Source of the DNA: Amycolatopsis decaplanina DSM 44594
Lineage (GTDB): Bacteria; Actinomycetota; Actinomycetes; Mycobacteriales; Pseudonocardiaceae
Direction of reading: 5' to 3'
Length of the DNA: 64,000 nucleotides
Assembly: GCF_000342005.1 (NCBI RefSeq)
Contig: NZ_AOHO01000065.1
Location: 54,539 to 118,538 of the forward strand
In this document: in pieces, positions 16,627-24,661 of the stretch
How the letters are laid out: every line of letters starts with the position of its first letter
Numbering within the stretch: the first letter of the stretch is position 1
Program-made: the position numbers and the translations under genes
Notes under the pieces: generated by a model
Seen by the model: the letters and a program-made list of their open reading frames with translations, nothing else
What the model was told of the DNA's origin: nothing
Databases searched by the model: none

Positions 16627-17526
16627 TCAGGAACGGGTCAAACCGGTGGTGATCGATTCGGTGTTGGCGCGCATCATTTCGAGATAGGTGGCCGCGCCCT
16701 GGCCTGGTTCACTGAGCGATTCCGAGAACAAGGGCTTCACCTGGACGTGCAGCCCGGCCTGCTCGGCCAGTACCCGCGCGAGCCGGTCCGGTTGCGAGGA
16801 ATCGGCGAAGATCACCGGGACTCCCGCCGCGCGAACGGTGTCGGCGAGTGCTTTCAGATCCGAGGAGCTCGGCGAAGCGAGCGTGGTTCCTCCGGGGATC
16901 ACCGCGCCGACGACCTCGAACCCGAACCGCTGGGCCAGATAGCCGAACACGTGGTGATTCGTGACCAGCTTCCGGCGCTCGGGCGGAATCCCACCGAACT
17001 TCTCGTTCATCATCGTGTCGAGCGCCTCGATCTCCCCGCGATAGCGTTCGGCGTTGGCCCGGATCACCGCTTCGTCCACCCCGTCGACATGGGCGACGAC
17101 CTCGTCGGCGATCGTTTTCACCGCGTCGCGCACCCGTGCCGGATCCGTCCAGAAATGCGGGTCCGGCTTGTTGTCGGCGTAACTGATCGGGTTCACCCGC
17201 TCGCCGGCGGCAAGCGCCGGTACGCCGTTTTCCTCGGCTGTGCGGACAGTGCGCAGCATGCCCTCTTCGAGACCGAGTCCGTTGTAGACGATCAGACCGG
17301 CCCGCTCGACCTGGGCCGCCTGCTGTGCGGAGATACCGAAAGAATGCGGGTCGGCGTTCGGCTTCATCAACACGGTCACTTCGGCCTGATCGCCGACGAC
17401 GGCACGGGTGATGTCGCCGAGAATGTTCGTCGTGACGACGACCGACTTGCCGCCTCCGCCGCTTCCGGAGCACCCTGCCGCCGCCAGCAGCGCCACCACG
17501 AACAGGGCGAGTGCCCGGCGCCTCAT
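16627..17526 (-). CDS. aztC: Zinc ABC transporter substrate-binding lipoprotein AztC
   Basis: 299 residues of the cluster A-I metal-binding family (ZnuA/TroA/AztC). Lipobox in ALLAAAGCSG. Probable zinc ligands in canonical order: His in NADPHSFGI, His in KPDPHFWTDP, His in VTNHHVFGYL and Asp in VIFADSSQPD. The long His-rich loop of ZnuA is missing and replaced by a short one, fitting AztC-type proteins that receive metal from AztD. ATG at 17526 overlaps the preceding AztD-like stop (ATGA). Delivers zinc to the permease AztB. Confidence 0.88.
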   Translation of the reverse strand: MRRRALALFVVALLAAAGCSGSGGGGKSVVVTTNILGDITRAVVGDQAEVTVLMKPNADPHSFGISAQQAAQVERAGLIVYNGLGLEEGMLRTVRTAEENGVPALAAGERVNPISYADNKPDPHFWTDPARVRDAVKTIADEVVAHVDGVDEAVIRANAERYRGEIEALDTMMNEKFGGIPPERRKLVTNHHVFGYLAQRFGFEVVGAVIPGGTTLASPSSSDLKALADTVRAAGVPVIFADSSQPDRLARVLAEQAGLHVQVKPLFSESLSEPGQGAATYLEMMRANTESITTGLTRS

Positions 17527-18719
17527 CGGCCGGTCTCCACGATGTGGCCCGCCTTGCCGCCGACCTTCAGCGTCCTGGCGCGACGGAGGTTGTCGTTGTA
17601 GTCGATTTCGTACACCTCCGCCGAGAGCGGGTTGTTGAGATAGGCGCGGGTCGAATCGACCTGGATCGAGGGAACGTCGGCGGCGGTCGCTTCGGGCGTC
17701 AGGAGCGGGATGGCCGCCTGTTCCTTTCCGGCGCTGTCGAAGGAGCGGAGCTTTCCGTCTCGAGTGAGGACCAGCAGCGGGCCGCCCTCTCCGACGGCGT
17801 TCACCGCGGCGATCGGTCCGGTCTCGACGTACTGCCAGCTGCGGCGCCCGACGTCCAGCGACCACACGGCGGACTCCCCCGCCCGCGCCGCGAGCGTGGC
17901 GCCACCCGGCCGGTGGAAGAAGGCGGTGGCGCGTTCCTGCGCGGTGACACTGCGCGGGTACGGGATCTTCACCCCGGCGAACGCACCGTCCTTTTCGGTC
18001 ACCAGCAGAGCGCCGTCCGCACAACCGAAGACGACACCTCGCCGGGTCACGGCCTGGCCCCGCAGTTCCGGGCACGGCTGGTCGATCTCCGCCACGGCCT
18101 TGCCCTGACGGTCATGGACGCGCACTCCGCGAGCGAGCGGCTTTCCGATGTCCGCCACCGTGGCGATGATGTGCCCGCCGTAGGGGATCGCGACACCGGC
18201 GTGCGGCTCGCGCGTGATCTTCCCCAGTGCGGTCACGGATCCCTTGTCGAGCGCGGCCCGGTCGAGCAACGTCGCGGTACCGTCCGAATAGGACAGTGCG
18301 GAGACGGCGGGATCGCTGTAGGCCGCCAAAGGCTGTTTGCCCGGTGCGACGCCGACGTCTCGGACCTTCGCCCGGTAATAGTGGACATGGTCACCGTGGT
18401 CGACCATCCAGGACCCGCTGTCGATCACGCGGATCGTGCCGTCGCGAGCGGTCAGGTAGCCGAAGCGGCCGTCACCGGTCACGGCCCGCACACCGTCGAC
18501 TCGTCCGACTTCGTGGACCTCCTCGGTGATGAGATCCACGACGCGCACGGCACCCGTGTCCGCATCGGCGACGATCAGCCGTGACTGTGCCTCGGCCGCC
18601 TCTTCGGCACCTTCGACGTAGCCGTGCGGAACTTCCGGGGGCACCTCACCCGGCTGTTCCGCGCCGCACGCCGCCAAGGTCAGCGCCGCGACGACCGCCG
18701 TCACTGCTTTCAGTTTCAT
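17523..18719 (-). CDS. Second AztD-like lipoprotein
   Basis: 398 residues, start ATG 18719 overlapping the aztB stop (ATGA). Lipobox LTLAACGAE. As in AztD, the mature part is built from repeated propeller blades (SRLIVADADTGAVRVVDLI, GRFGYLTARDGTIRVIDSG, GGPLLVLTRDGKLRSFDS) and has His-rich spots: VDHGDHVHYY, REPHAGVAIPYGG and AFFHRPGG. It is clearly a divergent relative of the AztD encoded two genes downstream. The VDHGDHVHYY segment could be a zinc-loading site. A role as an alternative metallochaperone, or a partner of AztD, is inferred from family and operon. Confidence 0.78.
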   Translation of the reverse strand: MKLKAVTAVVAALTLAACGAEQPGEVPPEVPHGYVEGAEEAAEAQSRLIVADADTGAVRVVDLITEEVHEVGRVDGVRAVTGDGRFGYLTARDGTIRVIDSGSWMVDHGDHVHYYRAKVRDVGVAPGKQPLAAYSDPAVSALSYSDGTATLLDRAALDKGSVTALGKITREPHAGVAIPYGGHIIATVADIGKPLARGVRVHDRQGKAVAEIDQPCPELRGQAVTRRGVVFGCADGALLVTEKDGAFAGVKIPYPRSVTAQERATAFFHRPGGATLAARAGESAVWSLDVGRRSWQYVETGPIAAVNAVGEGGPLLVLTRDGKLRSFDSAGKEQAAIPLLTPEATAADVPSIQVDSTRAYLNNPLSAEVYEIDYNDNLRRARTLKVGGKAGHIVETGR

Positions 18720-19567
18720 CGTGAGCACTCGATCTCCGGTGTCAGGGAACGGAATCGCTGTCGCGCGAAGGACAGGAACGCGGAAAGGAAGAACAGGAGG
18801 ACCGCGCCGGCGGCGATGGTCGCGCCCGCCGCGGTGCCCCAATGCCACGACACGAGCAGGCCGCCGACCGTGGCGGCGATGCCCAGTGACGCCGCGATGA
18901 GCATGATCGTGGTGATCCGCCGCGACCAGAAGAGCGCCGCCGCGGCCGGGGCGATGAGCAGGCCGAACACCAGCAGCGTCCCCACTACGCGGAACGACGC
19001 GACGATCGTCAACGTGACCAGCCCGAGCAGCACCGCGTTCGCCAGGCGCGGGCGAAGCCCCAGTGTGTGCGCTTTGCGGACATCGAAGGTGAGCGCGGTG
19101 AACGAGCGATGTCCCAGCACGGCCGCCACTCCCACGACGAACAGGGTGATCGCGAGGCCCACCAGGTCGCCGGATCCGACGGCGAGCACATCACCGAACA
19201 GGAATCCGGTGAGATCCACCGCGAACGACCGCGAGTGGGACACGATGATCACGCCGCTCGCGAGCATGCCGACGAAGAGCAGTCCGATCGTGGTGTCCTC
19301 GGACAGCCGCCGCGAACGCCCGAGGGCCGTCACGCCGAGGGCCATCACCCCGGCACTGATCGCCGCGCCGATCAACAGGTTCACGCCGGTCAGGGAGGCG
19401 ATCGCCACGCCGGGCAACATGCCGTGCGACATCGCGTCGCCGATGAAGGCCATACCGCGCAACACCACCCAGGTGCCCACGATGGCGCACACCGCCGAAA
19501 CGAGCACTCCCGCCACCAGCGCACGCTGGACGAACGACACCTCGAAGGGGATCAGCAACCACTCCAC
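18716..19567 (-). CDS. aztB: Zinc ABC transporter permease AztB
   Basis: 283 residues, nearly all membrane helices (about eight), of the ABC-3 metal permease family. Typical segments: VLRGMAFIGDAMSHGMLPGV near residue 40 and GTLLVFGLLIAPAAAALFW near 215. GTG start at 19567. First gene of the leftward operon, divergent from aztA across 47 bp that hold a Zur-like box. Forms the channel through which AztA drives zinc delivered by AztC. Confidence 0.9.
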   Translation of the reverse strand: MEWLLIPFEVSFVQRALVAGVLVSAVCAIVGTWVVLRGMAFIGDAMSHGMLPGVAIASLTGVNLLIGAAISAGVMALGVTALGRSRRLSEDTTIGLLFVGMLASGVIIVSHSRSFAVDLTGFLFGDVLAVGSGDLVGLAITLFVVGVAAVLGHRSFTALTFDVRKAHTLGLRPRLANAVLLGLVTLTIVASFRVVGTLLVFGLLIAPAAAALFWSRRITTIMLIAASLGIAATVGGLLVSWHWGTAAGATIAAGAVLLFFLSAFLSFARQRFRSLTPEIECSR

Positions 19568-19584
19568 GCGTCACACTATAGTGG

Positions 19585-19599
19585 TAATGATTGTCATTA
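19585..19599. promoter_or_regulatory. Zur-like operator
   Basis: TAATGATTGTCATTA: 6-bp perfect arms TAATGA/TCATTA around TTG, matching the Fur/Zur box style (TGAtAATNATTATCA type). It is the only dyad in the 47-bp gap between divergent aztB (GTG 19567) and aztA (ATG 19615), so one dimer could repress both operons when zinc is ample. The zur gene itself is not in the window. Confidence 0.75.
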
Positions 19600-19614
19600 T
19601 CTGAAAGAGGTGGG

Positions 19615-20325
19615 ATGACTCCGGACACAACGGCACTCACGATCGACCGCGCGCACGCCCACTACGGCTCCCGCGAAGTGCTGCACGGGATCACCGCCCG
19701 GATACCTTCGGCGCGGCTCACCGCGATCGCCGGCGCGAACGGTGCGGGCAAGTCGTCGCTGCTCAACCTCGTCGCGGGTGTGCTGCCGCCGACCACCGGT
19801 TCGGTGACCCGCCGGGACCAGGGGCGCGTCGCCTACGTGACCCAGCAGAGCGAGGTGTCCCTGTCGCTGCCGATCACCGTGCGCGCCACCGTCACGATGG
19901 GGCGCTGGGCGCACCGCGGCCACTGGCGACGACTGTCCAGGATGGACCGGAAGATCGTCGGGGAATGCCTGGAGTTGCTGCAGATCACGTCGATCGCGGA
20001 CCGGCTGATCGGCACACTCTCCGGCGGGCAGCGCCAACGGGCACTGGTGGCACAGGGACTGGCTCAGCGAGCAGGACTGCTGCTGCTCGACGAACCATCG
20101 GCCGGTCTCGATCTGCACGCCCGCGGCCTGATCGACGAAGCCTTGCGCGTCGCGCTCGCCGAAGGAACGACGGTCATGCGCGTCACGCACGACCTCGAGG
20201 TGGCAGGCCGGGCCGATCACTGTCTGCTGCTGCAGGACGGCCGCCTCGCCGGTGAAGGCCCACCGGCTTCTGTGCTGACCTCGGAACGCGTGGCGGATGC
20301 CTGGGGCCTGCCGGCCCGCATTTAG
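19615..20325 (+). CDS. aztA: Zinc ABC transporter ATPase AztA
   Basis: 236 residues. Walker A GANGAGKSS, Q-loop VAYVTQQSEVSLSLPI, signature GTLSGGQRQRALVAQGLAQR, Walker B GLLLLDEPSAGLD, switch His in RVTHDLEVAGR. The start was set at ATG 19615, which has GAAAGAGGTGG just before it; an earlier ATG-less extension would cover the Zur box. It energises AztB. Stop TAG at 20323-20325 abuts the stop of the convergent TetR gene with no gap. Confidence 0.92.
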   Translation: MTPDTTALTIDRAHAHYGSREVLHGITARIPSARLTAIAGANGAGKSSLLNLVAGVLPPTTGSVTRRDQGRVAYVTQQSEVSLSLPITVRATVTMGRWAHRGHWRRLSRMDRKIVGECLELLQITSIADRLIGTLSGGQRQRALVAQGLAQRAGLLLLDEPSAGLDLHARGLIDEALRVALAEGTTVMRVTHDLEVAGRADHCLLLQDGRLAGEGPPASVLTSERVADAWGLPARI

Positions 20326-20922
20326 TCACCTACTTGCGAGCCCAAGGTCGGAAGAGACGTGGCAGCGGAGCAGCGCCGAGACCGCCTCGCGGGCCTGCCG
20401 GGCAGGCTCCGCGTCGCCGCTGATGCCCGCCGTCACGATGGCCCCTTCGGCGAGCAGATAGACCGGTTCGGTCACCGACAACCCGGTGGCCCGCACCCAG
20501 GTCTCGATCTGCTTGTGGAACGCCCGTTTGTGCGCCCGCACTTCGGCCAGCACCGCCTCGGATGAAGAGCCGAATTCGCCATGGGCGTTGATCCAGGCGC
20601 AGCCGCGGAACCCGGGTTCGGCGAACCATCCGGCGAGCCAGTCGAAGATCGACAGCACCCGCTCACGAGGATCCGCGACCTGTTCCACATGAGCGGCCAG
20701 GCTCCCTCTCCAGCGAAGATCACGACGTTTGAGCATCGCCACCACGAGATCTTCCTTGGCTTCGAAGAACCGGTAGATCCGCTTCAGCGAGAGGCCGGAC
20801 GCCGCGCGCACCTGGTCCATGCCGACCGCCTGGATGCCGTTTTCGTAGAAGAGTTTCTCGGCGGCATCGAGCAGGACCTCGCGATCCAAGCGGTTCTGCT
20901 CGTCGGTGACGGCGGCCGGCAT
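20326..20922 (-). CDS. TetR-family transcriptional regulator
   Basis: 198 residues. N-terminal helix-turn-helix LLDAAEKLFYENGIQAVGM / QVRAASGLSLKRIYRFFEAK; the ligand domain has the FRGCAWINAHGEF motif seen in TetR proteins tied to small NTF2-like or monooxygenase neighbours. Divergent from the NTF2-like gene at 21012; two dyads (GAACGATCGTTC and GAGAACG-AA-CGTTCTC) in the gap are the likely binding sites for autoregulation and control of that gene. The last residues LASR come from a GCAAGTAGGTGACTA string that is a half copy of family C. Confidence 0.9.
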   Translation of the reverse strand: MPAAVTDEQNRLDREVLLDAAEKLFYENGIQAVGMDQVRAASGLSLKRIYRFFEAKEDLVVAMLKRRDLRWRGSLAAHVEQVADPRERVLSIFDWLAGWFAEPGFRGCAWINAHGEFGSSSEAVLAEVRAHKRAFHKQIETWVRATGLSVTEPVYLLAEGAIVTAGISGDAEPARQAREAVSALLRCHVSSDLGLASR

Positions 20923-20942
20923 CGGGACTCCCTTGACGTTGA

Positions 20943-20992
20943 GAACGATCGTTCCCTATCGTAGGCGCCAGATATGGAGAACGAACGTTCTC
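20943..20992. promoter_or_regulatory. Double TetR operator
   Basis: Two palindromes 34 bp apart centre to centre or less: GAACGATCGTTC (20943-20954, perfect) and GAGAACG-AA-CGTTCTC (20977-20992, 7-bp perfect arms). Both share GAACG half-sites. They sit between the TetR gene (start 20922) and the divergent gene at 21012. Confidence 0.75.
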
Positions 20993-21011
20993 AACCCGAG
21001 GAGGTTCGACG

Positions 21012-21473
21012 ATGCCGGAAGATCGCCCGCCCTACCCGCCGTTCACCCGTGAGACGGCGCTGCGGAAGGTCCAAGCGGCAGAAGATGCCTGGAACACCCG
21101 CGATCCCCGCCGGGTGGCGTCGGCGTACACGCCGGACTCGGTATGGCGGAACCGGGACACGTTCGTCCGCGGCCGAGCGGAGATCGTCACGTTCCTGACC
21201 GGGAAGTGGGAGCGTGAACTGGACTACGCGCTGCGGAAGAACCTCTGGGCGTTCACGGAGAACCGGATCGCCGTCCGGTTCCAGTACGAATGGCACGACC
21301 AGGCCGGACAGTGGTGGCGCAGCCACGGCAACGAACTGTGGGAGTTCGACGAGCACGGTCTCATGAGCCGTCGTGAGGCGAGCATCAACGACGTCGCCAT
21401 CCCCGAGACCGAGCGGCGCATCCACGGCCCGCGACCGAAGGAGGAACACGGAGCCGACATCCCACTCCGGTGA
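21012..21473 (+). CDS. NTF2-like protein, DUF1348 type
   Basis: 153 residues, ATG with AGGAGG six bases upstream (20999-21004). The sequence TALRKVQAAEDAWNTRDPRR, then VASAYTPDSVWRNRDTFVRG and FLTGKWERELDYALRKNLWA, is typical of DUF1348, a single-domain SnoaL/NTF2-like alpha+beta cone fold common in actinobacteria and proteobacteria. Members have a hydrophobic pocket but few known activities. Divergent from, and presumably controlled by, the TetR regulator at 20326. C-terminal GPRPKEEHGADIPLR is also typical. Confidence 0.9.
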   Translation: MPEDRPPYPPFTRETALRKVQAAEDAWNTRDPRRVASAYTPDSVWRNRDTFVRGRAEIVTFLTGKWERELDYALRKNLWAFTENRIAVRFQYEWHDQAGQWWRSHGNELWEFDEHGLMSRREASINDVAIPETERRIHGPRPKEEHGADIPLR

Positions 21474-21490
21474 GACGGGACCACCGCGGT

Positions 21491-22174
21491 TCAGTCCACG
21501 ATCGCGGAGATCTCCCACAATCCCAGGGACTTGTCGGCGTAGGCGCCGTCCTCCTCGGTGCACCCCTCGACCAGCACCGCCAGCGGCTCCGGGTACCCGA
21601 ACGGTTCCCGGCACAGGTTCAAGGGCCGCCAGTCGCCGGTCACGATGTCGGTGTTGGTGCCCAGTTCGGTGAAAGTCGTGGTCAGCAGGTACCGGGAACC
21701 GCTCCTCCGGAGGTTGCGCAACGCCCGCTCGATGTCGGCGAAACTCAGATGCACCAGGCAATCCCGGCACAGCACGAGATCGGCCGATGGCAGCGGATCG
21801 CCGGTCAGATCGAGCACCCGGAACTCATGAACCGGATCGTCCCGGAACCGCTCGGCGTTCATCTCGATCAGATCGGGAACGATGTCGGCACCGATGTACC
21901 GGTCGAGGTCGAGATCCACCTCACTGAGCCAGCCATAGTCCCCGCACGGCAGGTCGAGGAGGGTGCGCACCCCGAAGCGATCGAGGAGAGCCGGTAACCG
22001 GTCGCTCAGTTCCCGCGTCTGGACCGGTTCGGAACCGGGCCCGGAGACCGACGAGGAACTCCACAACCGGGATCGGAAGATGTAGGTGAAACGATCCTGG
22101 GTCCCCATGCTTTCCAGCTCTTCGGCGACCCGCCGGAAGTTACGCTGCGCTGTGGTGATCGGTCGTTCGTACAC
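21491..22174 (-). CDS. SAM-dependent methyltransferase, class I
   Basis: About 227 residues from GTG 22174. Motif I is RTLLDLPCGDYGWLSEVDLD; YIGADIVPDLIEMNAERF and LVLCRDCLVHLSFADIERAL follow as motifs II and post-II, the pattern of a small group of methyltransferases with a PCGD motif instead of GxGxG. Substrate unknown. The start is unsure: GTG 22174 has AAGG too close; ATG 22108 (MGTQDRFTYIFRSRLWSS) is the next option and still includes the whole fold. Divergent from the DUF2891 gene by ~50 bp; convergent with the NTF2-like gene. Confidence 0.8.
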   Translation of the reverse strand: MYERPITTAQRNFRRVAEELESMGTQDRFTYIFRSRLWSSSSVSGPGSEPVQTRELSDRLPALLDRFGVRTLLDLPCGDYGWLSEVDLDLDRYIGADIVPDLIEMNAERFRDDPVHEFRVLDLTGDPLPSADLVLCRDCLVHLSFADIERALRNLRRSGSRYLLTTTFTELGTNTDIVTGDWRPLNLCREPFGYPEPLAVLVEGCTEEDGAYADKSLGLWEISAIVD

Positions 22175-22227
22175 CCTTGCATCGTAGATCGATCCGAGCA
22201 CTCTCACGAGAGACCGGGAGCGGGCCG

Positions 22228-23268
22228 ATGACCGAATGGGATTTCGAACGAGGCAGGCTGCTGAAGGCGAGCGCAGACGCTCTGGCCAGGACAGCGCTGG
22301 CGAATGTCGTGCGCGAGTATCCGCACCACGAGAGTCATTGGCATCTCGAAGGCGTGCCCATCCTCTCTCCTCGACTGTCGCACCCGTGCTTCTACGGCAG
22401 TTTCGACTGGCATTCCTGCGTGGAGATGTTCTGGGTGCTCGTGCGCCTGCTCCGCCGGCACGCCGAACTCGTGCCGGCCGCGGAGATCCGCGAGTGCCTC
22501 GACGAACATCTGACCGCCGAGGCACTCGCGGGCGAGGTCGCCTTCTTCGCTCCCGAGGAACACCGCACCACCCAACGCCCCTACGGCTGGTCGGCGCTGC
22601 TGGAACTCACCTTCGAAACCGCCACCTGGGACGATCCGGACGCCGCGCGCTGGGCATCGGTGTTGCAAAAGTTGAGCGCGGTCTTCGTGACCCGCTACCT
22701 CGACTGGCTGCCGCGGGCCACTTACCCGATCCGGTACGGGGTGCACGACAACAGTGCGTTCGGTTTGTCCCGCGCCCTGCCGTACGCGGGCCACCTCGCC
22801 GACCAAGGCGATTCGCGGCTGCACCGGCTCATCACCGAGACCGCCTGGCGTTGGTTCGGGTCCGACCGCGACTACCCCGGCGCCTGGGAACCGTCCGGCG
22901 CCGATTTCCTGTCCCCCGCCCTCGCCGAAGCCGAACTCATATCCAGGCTGGTGCCCGCGACCGGATTCGCCGGGTGGCTGGAGGGTTTTCTACCCGGCCT
23001 CGCGGAACGGAAACCCGCGACCCTCTTCACCCCGGCGACCGTGGCCGACACCTCCGACGGACAGATGGCCCATCTGCACGGCCTCAATCTGCACCGAGCC
23101 TGGTGCTGGCACCGGCTCGCGCTCGCCCTTCCCGACGATGACGACCGGATCCCCGCCCTACTCGAAACCGCGCACGCTCATACCCATGCCTCACTCGCAC
23201 AGACCACCGGCGGCGCCTACATGGTCGAACACTTCCTGGCCTATTACGCACTGCTCCTGCTCGACTGA
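22228..23268 (+). CDS. DUF2891 family protein
   Basis: 346 residues, ATG 22228. The pattern YPHHESHWHLEGVPILSPR, then HPCFYGSFDWHSCVEMFWVL, RPYGWSALLELTFE and a C-terminal GGAYMVEHFLAYYALLLLD is diagnostic of DUF2891, soluble all-alpha proteins with an (alpha/alpha)-barrel look and conserved His and Asp residues suggestive of a metal or substrate site. No proven activity for the family that I can name. No signal peptide. No partner gene is evident. Confidence 0.85.
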   Translation: MTEWDFERGRLLKASADALARTALANVVREYPHHESHWHLEGVPILSPRLSHPCFYGSFDWHSCVEMFWVLVRLLRRHAELVPAAEIRECLDEHLTAEALAGEVAFFAPEEHRTTQRPYGWSALLELTFETATWDDPDAARWASVLQKLSAVFVTRYLDWLPRATYPIRYGVHDNSAFGLSRALPYAGHLADQGDSRLHRLITETAWRWFGSDRDYPGAWEPSGADFLSPALAEAELISRLVPATGFAGWLEGFLPGLAERKPATLFTPATVADTSDGQMAHLHGLNLHRAWCWHRLALALPDDDDRIPALLETAHAHTHASLAQTTGGAYMVEHFLAYYALLLLD

Positions 23269-23275
23269 GTCGACG

Positions 23276-23509
23276 ATGACCTGCTTGATACCGCACATCA
23301 CCCTCGGCACCGAACGCCGGCTTCTCGAGGCCATGCTCGACCGCAACCGGGCCGAACGGATCTTGTTCCATCACGTCCTCGGCGGCCTTCCGGAGAACGA
23401 GTGCGACGCCAGTTTCGTCGTCGGCGACGCCAGCCTTCGCTTCGTCTACTTGCTCCTGATCGAGGACTTCGCACGTCACGCCTGCCAGGACGAGCGCCAC
23501 GCCCAGCGC
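23276..23509 (+). pseudogene. Internally deleted DinB/DUF664 remnant
   Basis: Seven bases after the DUF2891 stop a frame begins MTCLIPHITLGTERRLLEAM and continues NRAERILFHHVLGGLPENE, like the N-terminal helix of DUF664 (DinB-like) proteins, which are normally ~170 residues. It then jumps directly to DASLRFVYLLLIEDFARHAC, which matches the family's last helix (usually ...LRW-Y-HMIEEYARH-GHAD). The central half with the metal His and the helix carrying the second ligand is missing, and the frame drifts on past ~23509 into nonsense to 23668. A decayed copy by internal deletion; no activity expected. Confidence 0.6.
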
Positions 23510-24057
23510 TCAGGCCCTCGCTCTGCCGTGCAGCCTCCACGCCACGCGCGAGGCCGACGCCTGACCCGCCAAATCATGTTCGGAGCGTGTCCACCCGTTC
23601 AGCGCAGTCACTCGCTGTTGGTAAGCCGAGTGAGGCGACAAAGGGCAACCAAACGCCTGATCGAGTGAACTCTCCGTGAGTACGAATGCTCGAATCTCGT
23701 CGCATTTGGCGGAAGATCGATCGTACCCGGCGGTTGCGATCAGCATTTTTCATGATGCGAAAGCAGCGAGTGCGCATGCGGCGACGTGTTACTCCACCTG
23801 CGGAGATCGCTGTTGCCACACATCTCGCGGCGACCTGGCACGACGTCGAACAAAGCAAGGCGTCGGGCTGTCGAGCCCTCTCGACGGCACTGGTCCGTTC
23901 GGCCGCACCCACTACTTTTAGTAGTTTCCGGGGTCACCCAGACCGTTGAGCGACGCGTGCATACCGTTCAGCGCGACACACGCAGTACTACTGAACGGTC
24001 ACAGTCCGCTTTCGCCAAGATGGCTTCAGTCGCACCGGTCAAGAACCGGTAGCGCAC
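23510..24057. other. Gene-poor region with small dyads
   Basis: About 550 bp, less GC-rich than the rest, with no supported gene in six frames. It holds ACTACT-TTT-AGTAGT (around 23910-23925) and an 8-bp dyad CCGTTCAG...CTGAACGG (near 23965-24000), neither of clear role. It may be decayed sequence next to the DinB remnant. Confidence 0.5.
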
Positions 24058-24089
24058 GTGTGGCCTCCTGCTGTCACAGGAGGCCACAC
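24058..24089. terminator. Strong hairpin
   Basis: 13-bp perfect stem GTGTGGCCTCCTG / CAGGAGGCCACAC with a 6-nt loop, 43 bp before the start of the small membrane protein at 24133. It looks like a terminator for rightward transcription or a leader hairpin; no T-run. Confidence 0.6.
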
Positions 24090-24132
24090 GGATGTCCATT
24101 CGCCCGCTCGCTAGAACAAGGACAGGACAGTC

Positions 24133-24534
24133 GTGACCTTACAGCCTGATAATGCGAAGACACCAGACAACGATCCGCCCCGACGGGTCAAAGTCGTCAT
24201 CGAGCACGTCGAAAAACCGGCTCGGCGCATTGCGACCTCCGCGGAAATGATCCGCGCGGCGCGGCCGCTCCTGAGGACACCGGGACGCCACCGCAAAGTG
24301 CAGACCCGCGACAGCTGGCTTTGCCTGGCGATGACGGTTCTCGCCGGCTGGGCCCCGACACTGCGCATGTGCCTCCTGCTGACGATCGGCGGCGGAATCG
24401 TCGTCGGCGTCGTCAGGATCAGCACACCGGAAGTCGGAGTGTCGGCAGGGACCAGCATTGGTCTCCTGACTCTCTTCGGTGCCTGGATCGTCAAAGCCCG
24501 CCAAGGAAAACAGCGTCGGGAGCCGAGTCTGTAG
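24133..24534 (+). CDS. Small membrane protein of unknown function
   Basis: 133 residues, GTG start with AAGGACAGGA upstream. N-terminal ~60 residues are basic and cytosolic in look (PPRRVKVVIEHVEKPARRIA). Two hydrophobic stretches follow: CLAMTVLAGWAPTLRMCLLL running into TIGGGIVVGVVRI, and GTSIGLLTLFGAWIV, then a short basic tail KARQGKQRREPSL. No family recognised. It precedes the secreted protease by 127 bp in the same direction, with no clear operon link. Confidence 0.65.
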   Translation: MTLQPDNAKTPDNDPPRRVKVVIEHVEKPARRIATSAEMIRAARPLLRTPGRHRKVQTRDSWLCLAMTVLAGWAPTLRMCLLLTIGGGIVVGVVRISTPEVGVSAGTSIGLLTLFGAWIVKARQGKQRREPSL

Positions 24535-24661
24535 CCCGAGTTCCGCCCCGTGCCCGCCGCATCGCGGGTGCGGGGCGCTCTGGCATTGTCGGAAAATCTC
24601 CCCACCCGTCCGGTGTCCTCCGGTTAAATGATCGCGAAGTCCCGACATGTGAGGAGATCTC

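Noticed and set aside
23686..24052. Two frames of ~88 codons in the gene-poor region
   Set aside because: Basic low-complexity products without ribosome binding site or codon bias; overlapping frames both open by chance.
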